DNA of 64,000 bases. Origin: Bradyrhizobium sp. OK095. GTDB lineage: Bacteria; Pseudomonadota; Alphaproteobacteria; Rhizobiales; Xanthobacteraceae. Both the position numbers and the translations under genes were made by a program. Below are positions 21,806 to 32,000 of the stretch, piece by piece. The DNA lies in contig NZ_FOBX01000005.1 of the NCBI RefSeq assembly GCF_900109945.1, forward strand, positions 399,839-463,838, given 5' to 3'. The notes beneath the pieces were generated by a model. The model searched no databases. It was not told where the DNA came from and was given only the letters and a program-made list of their open reading frames with translations. Position 1 is the first letter of the stretch. Every line of letters starts with the position of its first letter.

Positions 21806-22399
21806 CTACCTCATCCTTCGCGCACTGCTCCAGCTCTTCAGCGACGACCACACGCCGCGCGAGAGGCGGAAGCAGTCGACCGGCGTGGACGAGCCTAGCG
21901 CCAGGAAGCGATGCAGCTGCACGCCGCTCCACTGGAAGCCGCACTTCTCCAGCACGTTGCGCGAGGCCGGATTAGTGACGCGTGCGCCCGCATAGAGGTG
22001 GTCGTCCTCGAGCTCCTCGAAGAAGAAGTCGATCGCGCCGCGCGCGGCTTCGGTGGCATAGCCCCGGCCCCAATGCTCGACGCCGAGCCAATAGCCGAGC
22101 TCGGCATTGCCGGGCGTGGAGCGATCGATGCCGACCATGCCGACCGGCCCGCTGTCGTGCTCGATCAGGAACGCGGTCTCGTTGCCGAGCACGGCCGTGC
22201 CGCGGATGAATGCGACGGCGTCGTCCTGCGAATAGGGAAAAGGGAGGCGGCGGGTGTTTTCCGCGACACGGCGGTCGTTGGCGAGGTGGGCAATGGTCTT
22301 GACGTCGGCGAGGGTCGGCCGCCGCAAGGTCAGTCGCTCGGTGGCGACGACGCTGGGTCTCGCCTCCTGCAAGGTCACGCTCGAGAAATCCTGCAACAT
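21806..22399 (-). CDS. GNAT-family N-acetyltransferase (RimJ/RimL-like)
   Basis: A 197-residue acetyl-CoA-dependent acetyltransferase. Family features seen: ATERLTLRRPTLADVKTIA at the N-terminus, NAELGYWLGVEHWGRGYATE (acetyl-CoA loop) and NPASRNVLEKCGFQ. These resemble the RimJ/RimL group that acetylates ribosomal protein N-termini, but many such enzymes act on other targets. ATG 22399 has GGAG upstream on the minus strand, while the GTG at 22420 has none. Not co-transcribed with rpmA, since a hairpin intervenes. Confidence 0.88.
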   Translation of the reverse strand: MLQDFSSVTLQEARPSVVATERLTLRRPTLADVKTIAHLANDRRVAENTRRLPFPYSQDDAVAFIRGTAVLGNETAFLIEHDSGPVGMVGIDRSTPGNAELGYWLGVEHWGRGYATEAARGAIDFFFEELEDDHLYAGARVTNPASRNVLEKCGFQWSGVQLHRFLALGSSTPVDCFRLSRGVWSSLKSWSSARRMR

Positions 22400-22448
22400 G
22401 TCCGGCTCCGTCAAAGTCACTAAGTGGAAAGTGAACTCGTCAAACGAA

Positions 22449-22476
22449 AGGGGAGGCCGGTTTCCCTGCCTCCCCT
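22449..22476 (-). terminator. Terminator of the rplU-rpmA transcript
   Basis: AGGGGAGGC (22449-22457) and GCCTCCCCT (22468-22476) form a perfect 9-bp stem with a 10-base loop. On the minus strand it is followed by a T-rich TTCGTTTG. A second stem (CCGCCGG / CCGGCGG, 22508-22534) lies just before it. Confidence 0.75.
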
Positions 22477-22555
22477 GGAGCCTTCGATCTCTTTGATCTC
22501 AAGGACTCCGCCGGTTCGGTCTAGGACCCGGCGGACTCCAAATTTGATCCACCGT

Positions 22556-22825
22556 CTATTCAGCCGCCTCGGCGACCGGAAGTACCGAGATGAAGGTGCG
22601 GCCGTTGGCTTTGGCCTGGAACGTGACGCGACCCTCGATCTTGGCGAACAAAGTGTGGTCCGTGCCCATGCCGACATTAAGGCCGGGATGCCAGGTGGTG
22701 CCGCGCTGACGCGCAATGATGTTGCCGGGAATTACAACTTCCCCGCCGAACGCCTTGATACCGAGGCGCTTGCCTTTGGAATCGCGACCGTTGCGCGATG
22801 AACCGCCTGCTTTTTTGTGAGCCAT
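22556..22825 (-). CDS. rpmA: 50S ribosomal protein L27
   Basis: An 89-residue ribosomal protein at the peptidyl-transferase centre. [20 protein letters not shown] and [16 protein letters not shown] are diagnostic. The N-terminus starts directly with the mature-type AHKKAGGSS. It is 97 bases downstream of rplU, the usual partner. Confidence 0.98.
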   Translation of the reverse strand: MAHKKAGGSSRNGRDSKGKRLGIKAFGGEVVIPGNIIARQRGTTWHPGLNVGMGTDHTLFAKIEGRVTFQAKANGRTFISVLPVAEAAE

Positions 22826-22922
22826 GGCCCGTCTCCGAAACCTTACGTATTTCTAGATCAATTCCTTGACGGAATCATTTCAAAATCTCTCACGCATCAA
22901 TTCGTGATTGCGCGTGATCAAT

Positions 22923-23315
22923 TTATGCGGCGGCGTCTTCGGTCGTGGTCGCAGGCTTCGCGACCTTCTCCCGCTTCGGACGCGGGCCCTTGGTGGGCTT
23001 GGCGCCGTCCGTCAGGATCTCGGAGATGCGGAGGACCGTGATCTCGTCGCGATAGCCGCGCTTGCGGCGCGAATTCTTGCGGCGGCGCTTCTTGAACGCG
23101 ATGATCTTGGCGCCGCGCTTGTGGTCGAGCACCTCGACCGCAACGGACGCACCGGCGACCGTCGGCAGGCCCAGGATCGGCGTGTCGCCGCCGATCAACA
23201 GAACTTCGTTCAACTGTATGATCGAGCCGACTTCGCCTTCGATCTTGCCTACTTCGAGAACATCATCCGGAACGACGCGGTACTGCCGGCCGCCGGTTTT
23301 GATGACTGCGAACAT
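22923..23315 (-). CDS. rplU: 50S ribosomal protein L21
   Basis: A 130-residue protein that binds 23S rRNA. MFAVIKTGGRQYRVVPDD at the start and AFKKRRRKNSRRKRGYR in the basic loop are family signatures. The C-terminal ~25 residues are a Lys/Pro/Ala-rich extension. Start at 23315; the frame is open 41 codons further but those residues are not L21-like. Confidence 0.97.
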   Translation of the reverse strand: MFAVIKTGGRQYRVVPDDVLEVGKIEGEVGSIIQLNEVLLIGGDTPILGLPTVAGASVAVEVLDHKRGAKIIAFKKRRRKNSRRKRGYRDEITVLRISEILTDGAKPTKGPRPKREKVAKPATTTEDAAA

Positions 23316-23647
23316 CGTTTTTTCTCCGTGTTCAAATCCCGGCCTCGCGACGGGAATCGTCCGGGCCGGCTTTTTGTCAGTCGCTATGGGTTTATTGCGA
23401 GTCTTGTGCGGGCGGGATTTATCCCTTTGAAAACCCACGCAAAAACAAGCGGCGCGAGAAACGCCCCGCGCCGGTTGCGGGACTTATAGCCGCCATCAGC
23501 CGGGAGTCAAGGAAAAGCGGGTGAAAAGGCCCGGATTTGAGAGATTTGGCCCGCTTCCACGGCCGGACTGGAATCTCGGCCCGCGCTGCAACCAACGGGT
23601 TCCCGCGCAGTTAGTCCGCCGGAACAGGTACGCGGGCAAGGGCACAA
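23316..23647. other. Divergent intergenic region rplU / ROK gene
   Basis: This 332-base stretch should hold the rplU-rpmA leader and promoter (minus) and the promoter of the ROK gene (plus). GGCC/CCGG-rich complementary segments near 23340-23372 could fold in the rplU leader. I see no further gene. Confidence 0.4.
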
Positions 23648-24790
23648 ATGGCAACAGACGAGCTGGTCAAGACCACGACGGGCATCGCCCATCACGGCGC
23701 CGAGCGGCTGCCGTCGGTGGACGTCGACAGTTTCAACATCGAGATCAAGGACGAGGACGGTTTTCTCGGCGACCGTGCCAGCAAGGGCGCGTTCCGAAAA
23801 ATCCTCGACCGCTGGCGCAAGCCGGGGCGCAAATCGGGCGAGGACCCCTTTGGCAAGGAGCCCTCGGAGAGCATCAGCAAGAAGGTCCTCGACGAGATGC
23901 TGGTCGGCGATGATGTCGAGGCTTCCGCCGTGGTGCACAGCGCCATCGAGGAGTTCGCCCAGGAGCTTGCCTACGTCACGCGTCGTTTCCTCAAGACAAA
24001 AGCCTGGGCCAAGACCGAGCGCATCGTGGTTGGCGGCGGATTTCGCGATTCCCGGCTCGGCGAGATCGCGATCGCGCGCACCGACATCATCCTCAAGGCG
24101 GAGGACTTCAAGATCGATCTGGTGCCGATCCGCGCGCATCCGGATGAAGCCGGCCTGATCGGCGCGCTGCATCTGGCGCCGTCATGGATTTTCGAGGCAC
24201 ATGACGCGATTCTCGCGGTCGACATCGGCGGCACCAACATTCGCTGCGGCGTGGTCGAGACGCGCTGGAAGAAGGCGAAGGATCTGTCGAAGGCGGGCGT
24301 GTGGAAGTCCGAGCTATGGCGTCATGCCGATGATGAGCCAACGCGCGAAGGTGCGGTGAAGCGTCTCATCAAAATGCTGAAGGGACTGATCACGGACGCC
24401 GAGAAGGAAGGCTTCAAGATCGCGCCCTTCATCGGCATCGCCTGTCCCGGCGTCATCAACGCGGACGGCTCGATCGAGAAGGGCGCGCAAAACCTGCCGG
24501 GCAATTGGGAGAGCAGCAAGTTCAACCTGCCGGCGAGCCTGCTCGAGGGCATCCCCCAGATCGGCGAGCACGACACCGCAATCCTGATGCACAATGACGG
24601 CGTGGTTCAGGGCCTCTCCGAGGTGCCGTTCATGCAGGATGTCGACCGCTGGGGCGTGCTGACCATCGGCACCGGGCTCGGCAATGCCCGCTTCACCAAC
24701 CGCCGCAAGGAAGGCAACGGGAAAGACCGGGATTCTACTGAGAACGGCAAGGACAATAACAAGAAAAAGGCCAAGGCGGACAAGGAGTAA
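23648..24790 (+). CDS. ROK-family (sugar-kinase-like) protein with circularly permuted motif order
   Basis: A 380-residue protein of the actin-like ATPase (ASKHA) fold. All ROK signatures are present but in rotated order. The C-terminal signatures of ordinary ROK kinases come first: IVVGGG at 126-131, then LVPIRAHPDEAGLIGAL at 158-174. These are followed by the phosphate-1 motif AVDIGGTNIRCGVVE at 190-204, the sugar-domain IACPGVIN at 264-271, the catalytic-base region HNDGVVQGLSE at 315-325 (Asp317), and the phosphate-2 motif TIGTGLGNARF at 339-349. The protein ends in a charged Lys/Asp/Asn tail. The Cys-rich zinc motif of sugar-phosphorylating ROK proteins is absent. The substrate is unknown. 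ATG 23648 is the start; there is one frame with no sign of frameshift. Confidence 0.85.
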   Translation: MATDELVKTTTGIAHHGAERLPSVDVDSFNIEIKDEDGFLGDRASKGAFRKILDRWRKPGRKSGEDPFGKEPSESISKKVLDEMLVGDDVEASAVVHSAIEEFAQELAYVTRRFLKTKAWAKTERIVVGGGFRDSRLGEIAIARTDIILKAEDFKIDLVPIRAHPDEAGLIGALHLAPSWIFEAHDAILAVDIGGTNIRCGVVETRWKKAKDLSKAGVWKSELWRHADDEPTREGAVKRLIKMLKGLITDAEKEGFKIAPFIGIACPGVINADGSIEKGAQNLPGNWESSKFNLPASLLEGIPQIGEHDTAILMHNDGVVQGLSEVPFMQDVDRWGVLTIGTGLGNARFTNRRKEGNGKDRDSTENGKDNNKKKAKADKE

Positions 24791-25181
24791 CCTTGACTGG
24801 TTAGGTTAAGGACCGGTTTGCGTTGCGGCGCACGGGCCGCACGCTACGGTCGATCCGTCGCCTCACCTGGCCTGCGAAGCCGCCCTTCCTGGTCAGTTTT
24901 CAATGAGCGGCACGGGACCGCCAGTGTTTACCGCGTCTGGCGGTCCCACCTCGGGGGTTATCCCTGTGACCAGGTGATTCGGCCGCCAGCGGCCTGCCGG
25001 TCGCATCGCTTTGCGCCAAACAGACCGCGCCCAGCGCGCAAACGGCGCAAAGTCCCGCCGAAATCCGCGATCGGCCGCGTCACAGCCGCAACATCCTCGT
25101 TCTCAAACGGAAAACCGGCCGGATTTTCGCCCCCTCAGCCTTGTCTGGCCCGCCATCCTCGCTTATTAACGCCTCCAACCA
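24791..25181. other. Intergenic region before tRNA-Ser
   Basis: About 390 bases with no gene I can support. It is C-rich, with short inverted pairs such as GCGCAAACGGCGCAAAG around 25037-25053. It may contain the tRNA promoter near its end. An open frame through it (24818-25357) runs into the tRNA gene and has no homologue I recognise. Confidence 0.35.
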
Positions 25182-25203
25182 CGGGGGCTCGCCCCCGATT
25201 TTT
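25182..25203 (+). terminator. Intrinsic terminator upstream of tRNA-Ser
   Basis: CGGGGGC (25182-25188) and GCCCCCG (25191-25197) form a 7-bp stem with a very tight loop, followed by ATTTTT. It ends about nine bases before the tRNA, so it would close any plus-strand transcript reading from the ROK gene. Confidence 0.6.
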
Positions 25204-25211
25204 GGCGCCTT

Positions 25212-25301
25212 GGAGAGGTGGCAGAGTGGTTGATTGTACCGCACTCGAAATGCGGCATAGGTGCAAGCCTATCGGGGGTTCGAATCCCTCCCTCTCCGCC
25301 A
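25212..25301 (+). tRNA. tRNA-Ser (anticodon CGA)
   Basis: A 90-base class II tRNA. The acceptor stem GGAGAGG pairs with CCTCTCC, followed by G and an encoded CCA. The anticodon arm CCGCA-CTCGAAA-TGCGG gives anticodon CGA, reading the serine codon UCG. The long variable arm (around AGGTGCAAGCCT) and the T-arm (GGGGGTTCGAATCCCTC region) are normal. The type I restriction operon begins 232 bases downstream. Confidence 0.97.
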
Positions 25302-25532
25302 AATCGTCCAATGACCTAGAGTTGGGCCTAACTCTGGCTTCGGACCAGCGGTTCTAGAGGACTACCCGTCCGCGTAGCTTTCACCGCCCCCTCGGAATAG
25401 AGCCAAGTCTCTCTGCACTTGCAGAGCGCAGGGCTTTCCGTCTGAAGTTGTGTTGGCTGCGCGAGGAGGCAATTATACGAATCCTTCCGCCCCGCATCCC
25501 CTCACCGCTGATTCGTCGAAGGCTTTCTCCAA

Positions 25533-27767
25533 GTGAACGTTCAAATCCACAACGAGCTAAAATCCGACATCTGGGATATCGCAAACCGCCTTCGAGGCCC
25601 ATATCGCCCGCCGCAATACAGGCTGGTTATGTTGCCGATGGTCGTTCTTCGCCGACTTGATTGCGTCCTTGAGCCGACTAAGGACGCCGTGCTGAAGCAA
25701 TATAAGAAGCTGACCGCACAGAAGATGCCCAAGAATGCGATGGAGAGGCTGCTTGGAAAGGCGGCGGATCCCACGCGCCAGCACCCACTCTACAACACTA
25801 GCCCTTTCACCTTTGCGAAGCTGCTTGGTGATGCCGAAAACATAGCGCCGAACCTCGTATCTTATATCAACGGCTTCTCACCGACCGCCCGAGCGATCTT
25901 CGAGAAGTTCAAGTTCAACGACCAGATCGAAAAGCTTGATTCCAGCAACAGGCTTTTCACTATCGTCAAGGCGATGGCGGATGTCGATTTGCACCCCGAC
26001 CGCATCGACAATCTGCAGATGGGGTACCTGTTCGAGCATCTGGTGATGCGATTCAACGAACAGGCGAACGAGGAGGCCGGAGACCACTTCACTCCGCGCG
26101 AGGTAATCCGCCTCATGGCGAACCTCGTCTATACTGGCGAGAAGGACGTTTACCGTCCGGGCATATACCGGACGATCTATGACCCGGCGTGCGGCACCGG
26201 CGGCATGTTGTCGGAATCCGAAAAGTTCATTCTCAACCAGAACAGCCAGGCCAATCTCGCCCTCTTCGGGCAGGAATATAATGACGAGTCTTGGGCTATC
26301 TGCTGCTCCGACATGCTCATCAAGGACGAGGACACGAGCAGCATTGTGCTTGGCGACACGTTGGGCGACGGCAAGACCCACGACGGTTTTCAGGGCAAAC
26401 AGTTTCACTTTCTCTTGGCCAACCCGCCGTTTGGGGTAGAGTGGAAGGATCAGCAAAAAAATGTCGAAAAGGAATACAGCGAACTGGGCTTTTCTGGCCG
26501 CTTCGGCGCGGGGCTGCCCGCCATCAACGATGGCTCGCTGCTGTTCTTGCAGCACATGATTTCTAAAATGCACGCCTATAGGGAGGGGCATGAAGACGCG
26601 GTCGGCTCCAAGATTGCCATCGTCTTCAATGGCTCGCCGCTCTTCTCGGGCGACGCTGGATCGGGGCCATCGAACATTCGCCGCTGGATTATAGAAAACG
26701 ATTGGCTAGATGCCATCGTCGCCCTGCCGGACCAGCTTTTTTACAACACGGGCATCTTCACCTATGTCTGGCTTGTGACCAACCGCAAGGTGCGCGATCG
26801 GCGCGGCAAGGTTCAGTTGATCGACGGTACGCGCTTCTTCGAGCGCATGAAGAAGAGCCTGAACAACAAGCGCAACGAAATCACCGAAGGTCAGATTCGA
26901 CAGTTGACGCGCATCTACGGTAATTACAGCGATGGCGAAACTGCCGAGGTGTCCATTGACGGCACTCGTGAAACGCGCGTCGTCTCCCGTATCTTCGAGA
27001 ACCGGGAGTTCGGCTTTCTCAAGGCTACGGTGGAGCGCCCCCTGCGCATGAACTTTGAGGCGACGCTCGAGCGCATCGTCAGATTAGACGATCAGGCCGC
27101 ATTTGCTAATCTCGCCACCAGTAAAAAGCGCAAGAACGAGGCGGCGGCAATGGCGGAAATCGAGGAAGGCCGCAAGCTGCAAGTCGCCATCCGAGCCACG
27201 CTCGCCAAGCTGCAAGGCAAGGGTCGGTACATGGATCGCGAGGCATTCGAGTCGGACCTCGACAATGTGGCGAACGGAGTCGGCATCAAGCTATCCGCAA
27301 CGATCAAGAAGGCGATTTGCGCCGCCCTGGGTGAGCGCGATCCTAACGCTAAAATCTGCCGCGACAGTAAGGGTAGGCCTGAGCCGGACAGCGATCTGCG
27401 CGATACGGAGAACGTCCCCCTGCCTGAGACTTTCGAGATGCCGAAGGCGTTTCTAGATGCTGCGAGCAAGAAGGAGAATGCCGCGCACAACGGGGCGTCA
27501 CTACCTATGTTCTTCGGCCCGGATAAGCCAAACAAGTACCTTGTCGAGGCTATGACCCCCGCGATCGACGACTACATGGCGCGTGAAGTCTTGCCCCATG
27601 TGCCCGATGCGTGGGTGGACTACGATAAGACCAAGGTAGGCTACGAAATCCCCATCAATCGCCACTTCTACGTCTACAAGCCGCCTCGTCCGTTGGGTGA
27701 GATCGAAACAGATATCACTGCGTTGGAAGGCGAGATTGCTGGGCTATTGAAAGGGTTGGTCGAATGA
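25533..27767 (+). CDS. hsdM: Type I restriction-modification methyltransferase subunit
   Basis: N6-adenine DNA methyltransferase of a type I system, acting with HsdS. The 744-residue product has the N-terminal HsdM helical domain (SDIWDIANRLRGPYRPPQYR), the SAM motif DPACGTGGM at about 216-224, and the catalytic NPPF at about 299-302. It is longer than many HsdM proteins, because of a C-terminal extension of about 250 residues with Lys/Glu-rich and TRD-coupling segments. It starts with GTG at 25533. Its coding sequence is visibly lower in G+C than the flanking chromosome, consistent with transfer. The stop overlaps the hsdS start by four bases. Confidence 0.93.
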   Translation: MNVQIHNELKSDIWDIANRLRGPYRPPQYRLVMLPMVVLRRLDCVLEPTKDAVLKQYKKLTAQKMPKNAMERLLGKAADPTRQHPLYNTSPFTFAKLLGDAENIAPNLVSYINGFSPTARAIFEKFKFNDQIEKLDSSNRLFTIVKAMADVDLHPDRIDNLQMGYLFEHLVMRFNEQANEEAGDHFTPREVIRLMANLVYTGEKDVYRPGIYRTIYDPACGTGGMLSESEKFILNQNSQANLALFGQEYNDESWAICCSDMLIKDEDTSSIVLGDTLGDGKTHDGFQGKQFHFLLANPPFGVEWKDQQKNVEKEYSELGFSGRFGAGLPAINDGSLLFLQHMISKMHAYREGHEDAVGSKIAIVFNGSPLFSGDAGSGPSNIRRWIIENDWLDAIVALPDQLFYNTGIFTYVWLVTNRKVRDRRGKVQLIDGTRFFERMKKSLNNKRNEITEGQIRQLTRIYGNYSDGETAEVSIDGTRETRVVSRIFENREFGFLKATVERPLRMNFEATLERIVRLDDQAAFANLATSKKRKNEAAAMAEIEEGRKLQVAIRATLAKLQGKGRYMDREAFESDLDNVANGVGIKLSATIKKAICAALGERDPNAKICRDSKGRPEPDSDLRDTENVPLPETFEMPKAFLDAASKKENAAHNGASLPMFFGPDKPNKYLVEAMTPAIDDYMAREVLPHVPDAWVDYDKTKVGYEIPINRHFYVYKPPRPLGEIETDITALEGEIAGLLKGLVE

Positions 27768-29074
27768 GAGACCGGCTCGACGCGCAATGGTTGGATGACC
27801 TTCCATCGAATTGGACGGAGAAGCGCGCGGATTTTCTGTGCGATCCCTATCGCGTGACCGTAGATCCTGCGGATTTTGGTGACAATCTTGTTGCGCACTA
27901 TTCCATCCCTCAAGTGCAGGACACAGGGGGGCCGCTGATCGAACCCGCGAGCGGTATCGATAGTTCGAAGCTCCTGATTGCCGCGCCGACTTTGCTCGTC
28001 TCGAAGCTCAATCCTCGTAAGAGAACCATTTGTATCGCCGAACCTCACCCTGATTACGTCACGCTCGCATCGGGGGAATTTGTGGCAATTAACTCTGATC
28101 GAATAGACCGTCGGTATGCCTATTATCTATGGAGCAGCGAGAAAGTTACGGATCGCCTTTCAGCGATAGTCCAGTCTGCAACGCGCTCGCATCAGCGAGT
28201 GAACCCCGCAGACATACTAAAGCTACCTTGGAGGTGGCCCCCACTCGAAATCCAGCGGCGGATTGTGCTGTTTCTGGATGAAAAGATCGCAAAGATTGAT
28301 GCTCTAGTTGCAAAGAAGCGGACACTCTTGGGGCACTTCGCCGTAAAGCGTCAAGTCCTCATCACCAATGCCGTCACAAAAGGGCTCAACCCCGACGCTC
28401 CCATGAAGCCTTCCGGCATCGACTGGCTGGGAGACATTCCCGCGCATTGGAAAGTGAAGCGGCTCTCTTTCGTCAGTTCCGTTATAGACTGTAAACACCG
28501 AACTCCTGAATACATTGACGACGGCATCCCGCTGGTCAGTACTTCGGAGATAAAGCCTTATTCAATCGACTATCTGACCAAGCGCCGAGTCAGCGAGGAT
28601 GAGTTTACCATCATGTCTGATGGGGAGCGCCGGCCGAGAGTGGGCGATATCATTTACAGTCGGAACGCATCCGTCGGTTCTGCCGCGCGGGTTAGAGCCG
28701 ACGAGCTACTTTGTTTGGGGCAAGATTTGTGTTTGATCCGACCAAGGGTCATATCCTCGAACTTTCTGGAATACTTTCTCAACTCCGATGCGTGCTTGGA
28801 GCAACTAGCGCGGGAGCTTGTTGGCGCGACCTTCAAGCGGGTCAATGTAGATGTCATCAAGAAGTATTTTGTGGTGGTGCCCCCGGAGGACGAACAAGCC
28901 GAGATCGTTGACGCTTTGGACCGCGGCCAAAGCGAAGAGTGGGAGGCTGACGCGAAGGTGGCTCAGAGTGTAGGTCGCTTGGCTGAATACCGCGCGGCCC
29001 TTATAACCGCTGCCGTGACGGGAAAAATACAGTTAAACGTTACGCCGAAAGAGCCTGCTGTCGAAGAGGTTTAG
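27764..29074 (+). CDS. hsdS: Type I restriction-modification specificity subunit
   Basis: Sets the recognition sequence for HsdM and HsdR. The 436-residue product has two target-recognition domains (about 10-150 and 215-375), each followed by a conserved helix: PPLEIQRRIVLFLDEKIAKI centrally and PPEDEQAEIVDALDRGQ near the end. The TRD2 start KVKRLSFVSSVIDCKHRTPE is typical. ATGA overlap with hsdM and a one-base gap to hsdR show one operon. The bipartite DNA target cannot be read from sequence. Confidence 0.92.
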   Translation: MRDRLDAQWLDDLPSNWTEKRADFLCDPYRVTVDPADFGDNLVAHYSIPQVQDTGGPLIEPASGIDSSKLLIAAPTLLVSKLNPRKRTICIAEPHPDYVTLASGEFVAINSDRIDRRYAYYLWSSEKVTDRLSAIVQSATRSHQRVNPADILKLPWRWPPLEIQRRIVLFLDEKIAKIDALVAKKRTLLGHFAVKRQVLITNAVTKGLNPDAPMKPSGIDWLGDIPAHWKVKRLSFVSSVIDCKHRTPEYIDDGIPLVSTSEIKPYSIDYLTKRRVSEDEFTIMSDGERRPRVGDIIYSRNASVGSAARVRADELLCLGQDLCLIRPRVISSNFLEYFLNSDACLEQLARELVGATFKRVNVDVIKKYFVVVPPEDEQAEIVDALDRGQSEEWEADAKVAQSVGRLAEYRAALITAAVTGKIQLNVTPKEPAVEEV

Positions 29075-29075
29075 C

Positions 29076-32000
29076 ATGCCTGGACATATGGAGCGCCACT
29101 TCGAAGCTGCGATTGAGGTCGGACTCACTGGCCAAGGCGGCTATATGAAGCGAGCTCCCACCGCATATGACGAGGCGTTGGCGCTCTTTCCCAAAGATGT
29201 AACGGCCTTCCTCAAGGACAGTCAGGTCGCAAAATGGGAGCATCTTGAAGCGTTGCTTGGAGCCAGAACCGAAGCGACCGTGCTGGATAACCTCGCTAAG
29301 GAACTCGACATCAAGGGCACGCTGCACGTCCTGCGGCACGGCTTCAAGTGCTACGGCAAAATCTTCCGGCTGGCTTTTTTTCGGCCCAATTCCCGCATGA
29401 ACGCCGAAGCGACCGAAGCCTACGCCAAGAACCAACTGACCATCACTCGGCAGGTCGCTTTCACCTCCGCAATGAAGAAGGCAGACGGCACGAACAGGCG
29501 CTGCATCATCGACGTGACGCTTGCCGTCAACGGTCTGCCTGTGGTGACGGCGGAACTGAAAAACCCTCTGACGGGACAACGCGCGATGGATGCCGTGCAA
29601 CAGTATATGGAGGATCGAGACGATCGCGATCTTCTGTTCGCCTTCAAGAAACGCGCGCTGGTGCATTTCGCGGTGGACCCCGACGAAGTCTGGATGACAA
29701 CGCGTCTCAAGGGCAAGGAAACGGTTTTTCTGCCGTTCAACAGAGGCAACAATCGCGGCGCGGGCAATCCACCCGTCGAAAGCAACTGGAAGACACACTA
29801 CCTTTGGGATGAGGTTCTGCAGGCCGACAGCCTCCTCGATATTCTGCAACGGTTCATGCATCTTGAGGTGAAGGAACGGCAGATAAAGAGCGACAAAGGC
29901 GTACGGAACATCCGTAAGGAAGCGACGGTCTTCCCGCGCTATCACCAGCTCGACGTAGTACGAAAGCTTGTGGCGCATGCGCGCCAGCATGGATCGGGAC
30001 GCAATTATTTGATCCAGCATTCGGCGGGTTCGGGCAAGTCTAACTCCATTGCTTGGCTCGCCCATCGCCTCGCCAGTCTGCACGACGCCAACGACGAGAA
30101 GGTGTTTCATTCCGTCGTCGTCGTTACCGACCGGCGTGTGCTCGACCAGCAATTGCAGAACACGATCTACCAGATCGAGCACAAAACCGGCGTGGTCGAA
30201 AAGATCGACGAGGACACGCAACAGCTTGTCCGCGCGCTATCAAACGGGACGCCCATCGTCATCACTACAATCCAGAAGTTCCCCTTCATCTCTCAGGCGC
30301 TGTCCACGCTGGAAAAGAAGGGGACGGGCGTGAAGATCGACACGGCAGGCAAACGCTTCGCCGTGATCGTGGACGAGGCGCATTCCTCGCAAAGCGGCGA
30401 TACCGCGACCACGCTGCGGGGGATGCTGAACAAGGACGGAATCGAAGCGGCGATTGCCGCGCAGCTTTCCGACGAGGAAGACGGTGACCTTTCGGAGGAA
30501 GCCAGAGCCGCCATTCTGCGGGACTCGCTCAAGCGGATACGCCAACCGAACTTGAGCTTCTTTGCCTTTACCGCGACGCCAAAATTCAAGACCAAGACAC
30601 TGTTCGACGAACCGGGACCATCGGGCAAGTCGCCGTTCCACGAGTACACCATGAGGCAAGCCATCGAAGAAGGCTTCATCATGGATGTGCTCCAGAATTA
30701 CACGACCTACAAACGCTTCTTCGGACTCGTCAAGCAGGTGGAAGATGACCCCGAGGTGCCGCGTAAGCAAGCCGCGAAGGCGCTGACGCGCTACCTAGAG
30801 CTCCATCCTGTCAATATCGAGCAGGTGGTTTCGGTCATCGTTGAGCATTTCCGACTTTATGTCGTGCACGAACTTGGCGGCCGCGCCAAGGCTATGGTGG
30901 TGACCGGCTCGCGTCTCGCAGCTGTCAAATACAAGTTGGCATTTGACTACTATATCAAGGATCGCGGCTATTCCGGCATTCGCTCACTGGTGGCTTTTTC
31001 CGGTACGGTGGAGGACCCAGACAGTCCTGGCTCGTCCTACACGGAAGTGTCGATGAATGGCGGGCTTGCCGAAAGCGAACTGCCCGAGACCTTCGATCGC
31101 GACGATTATCGCGTGCTTCTAGTGGCCGAGAAATATCAAACCGGATTCGATCAGCCGCTACTGCAGACTATGTATGTGGTCAAGCGCCTCGCAGGCGTGC
31201 AGGCGGTACAAACGCTGTCACGCCTTAACCGCATCGCTTCCGGCAAGGCACGAACCTTCGTACTCGACTTCGCCAATGAGGAAGCCGACATCTACAAGGC
31301 ATTCAAGCCTTACTACGAGACGACGCCGATTGGTGAAAACGCGGATCCGCACCAGCTGTCAGAACTGCAGCACAAGCTATTGGAATGGGCGATCTTCACA
31401 CCTCAGGACGTGAACGCCTTCGCTGCGGTCTGGTATCAACACACGCGCGACCATTCCGCCTCGCAGCACAAGGTCATGAATTCTGTGCTCGATGCGGTGG
31501 TGCAGAGGTTCAAGGAGGAGGACGAGGGTGAGCAAGAGACCTTCCGGGGCCAACTCACAGCCTACCGCAACCTTTATGCATTTCTCTCGCAGGTCATCCC
31601 CTATCAGGACAGCGAGCTTGAGAAATTTTATGCCTTCGTTCGCAACTTGCTTTTGAAACTGCCGCCTCCCGGCGACGGGAAGGCATTCGTGCTGGATGAT
31701 GAAGTTGCACTTCGCTACTTCCGACTCCAGCAAATGTCCGAGGGCTCGATTGACCTTGGCTACGGACAGGCTGACCCGTTGAAGGGGCCAACGGATGTTG
31801 GCACCGCTGGTTTGGCGGAGGAGGGCGTTGCTTTGTCCGCATTGGTAGGCAAGCTCAACGAGCGTTTTGGCACGGACTTCATCGAAGCCGATCAATTGTT
31901 CTTCGACCAGATTCGTGCCAGCGCAGAAGGAGATGAGAAAATTGTTGAAGCGGCCAGAGCGAACAACCTCGCTAACTTCTCGTCCTACCTCGAACGGATA

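Noticed and set aside
24818..25357. 179-codon frame running through the tRNA-Ser gene
   Set aside because: It overlaps a certain tRNA and a terminator, and its protein is Arg/Pro-rich without family resemblance.
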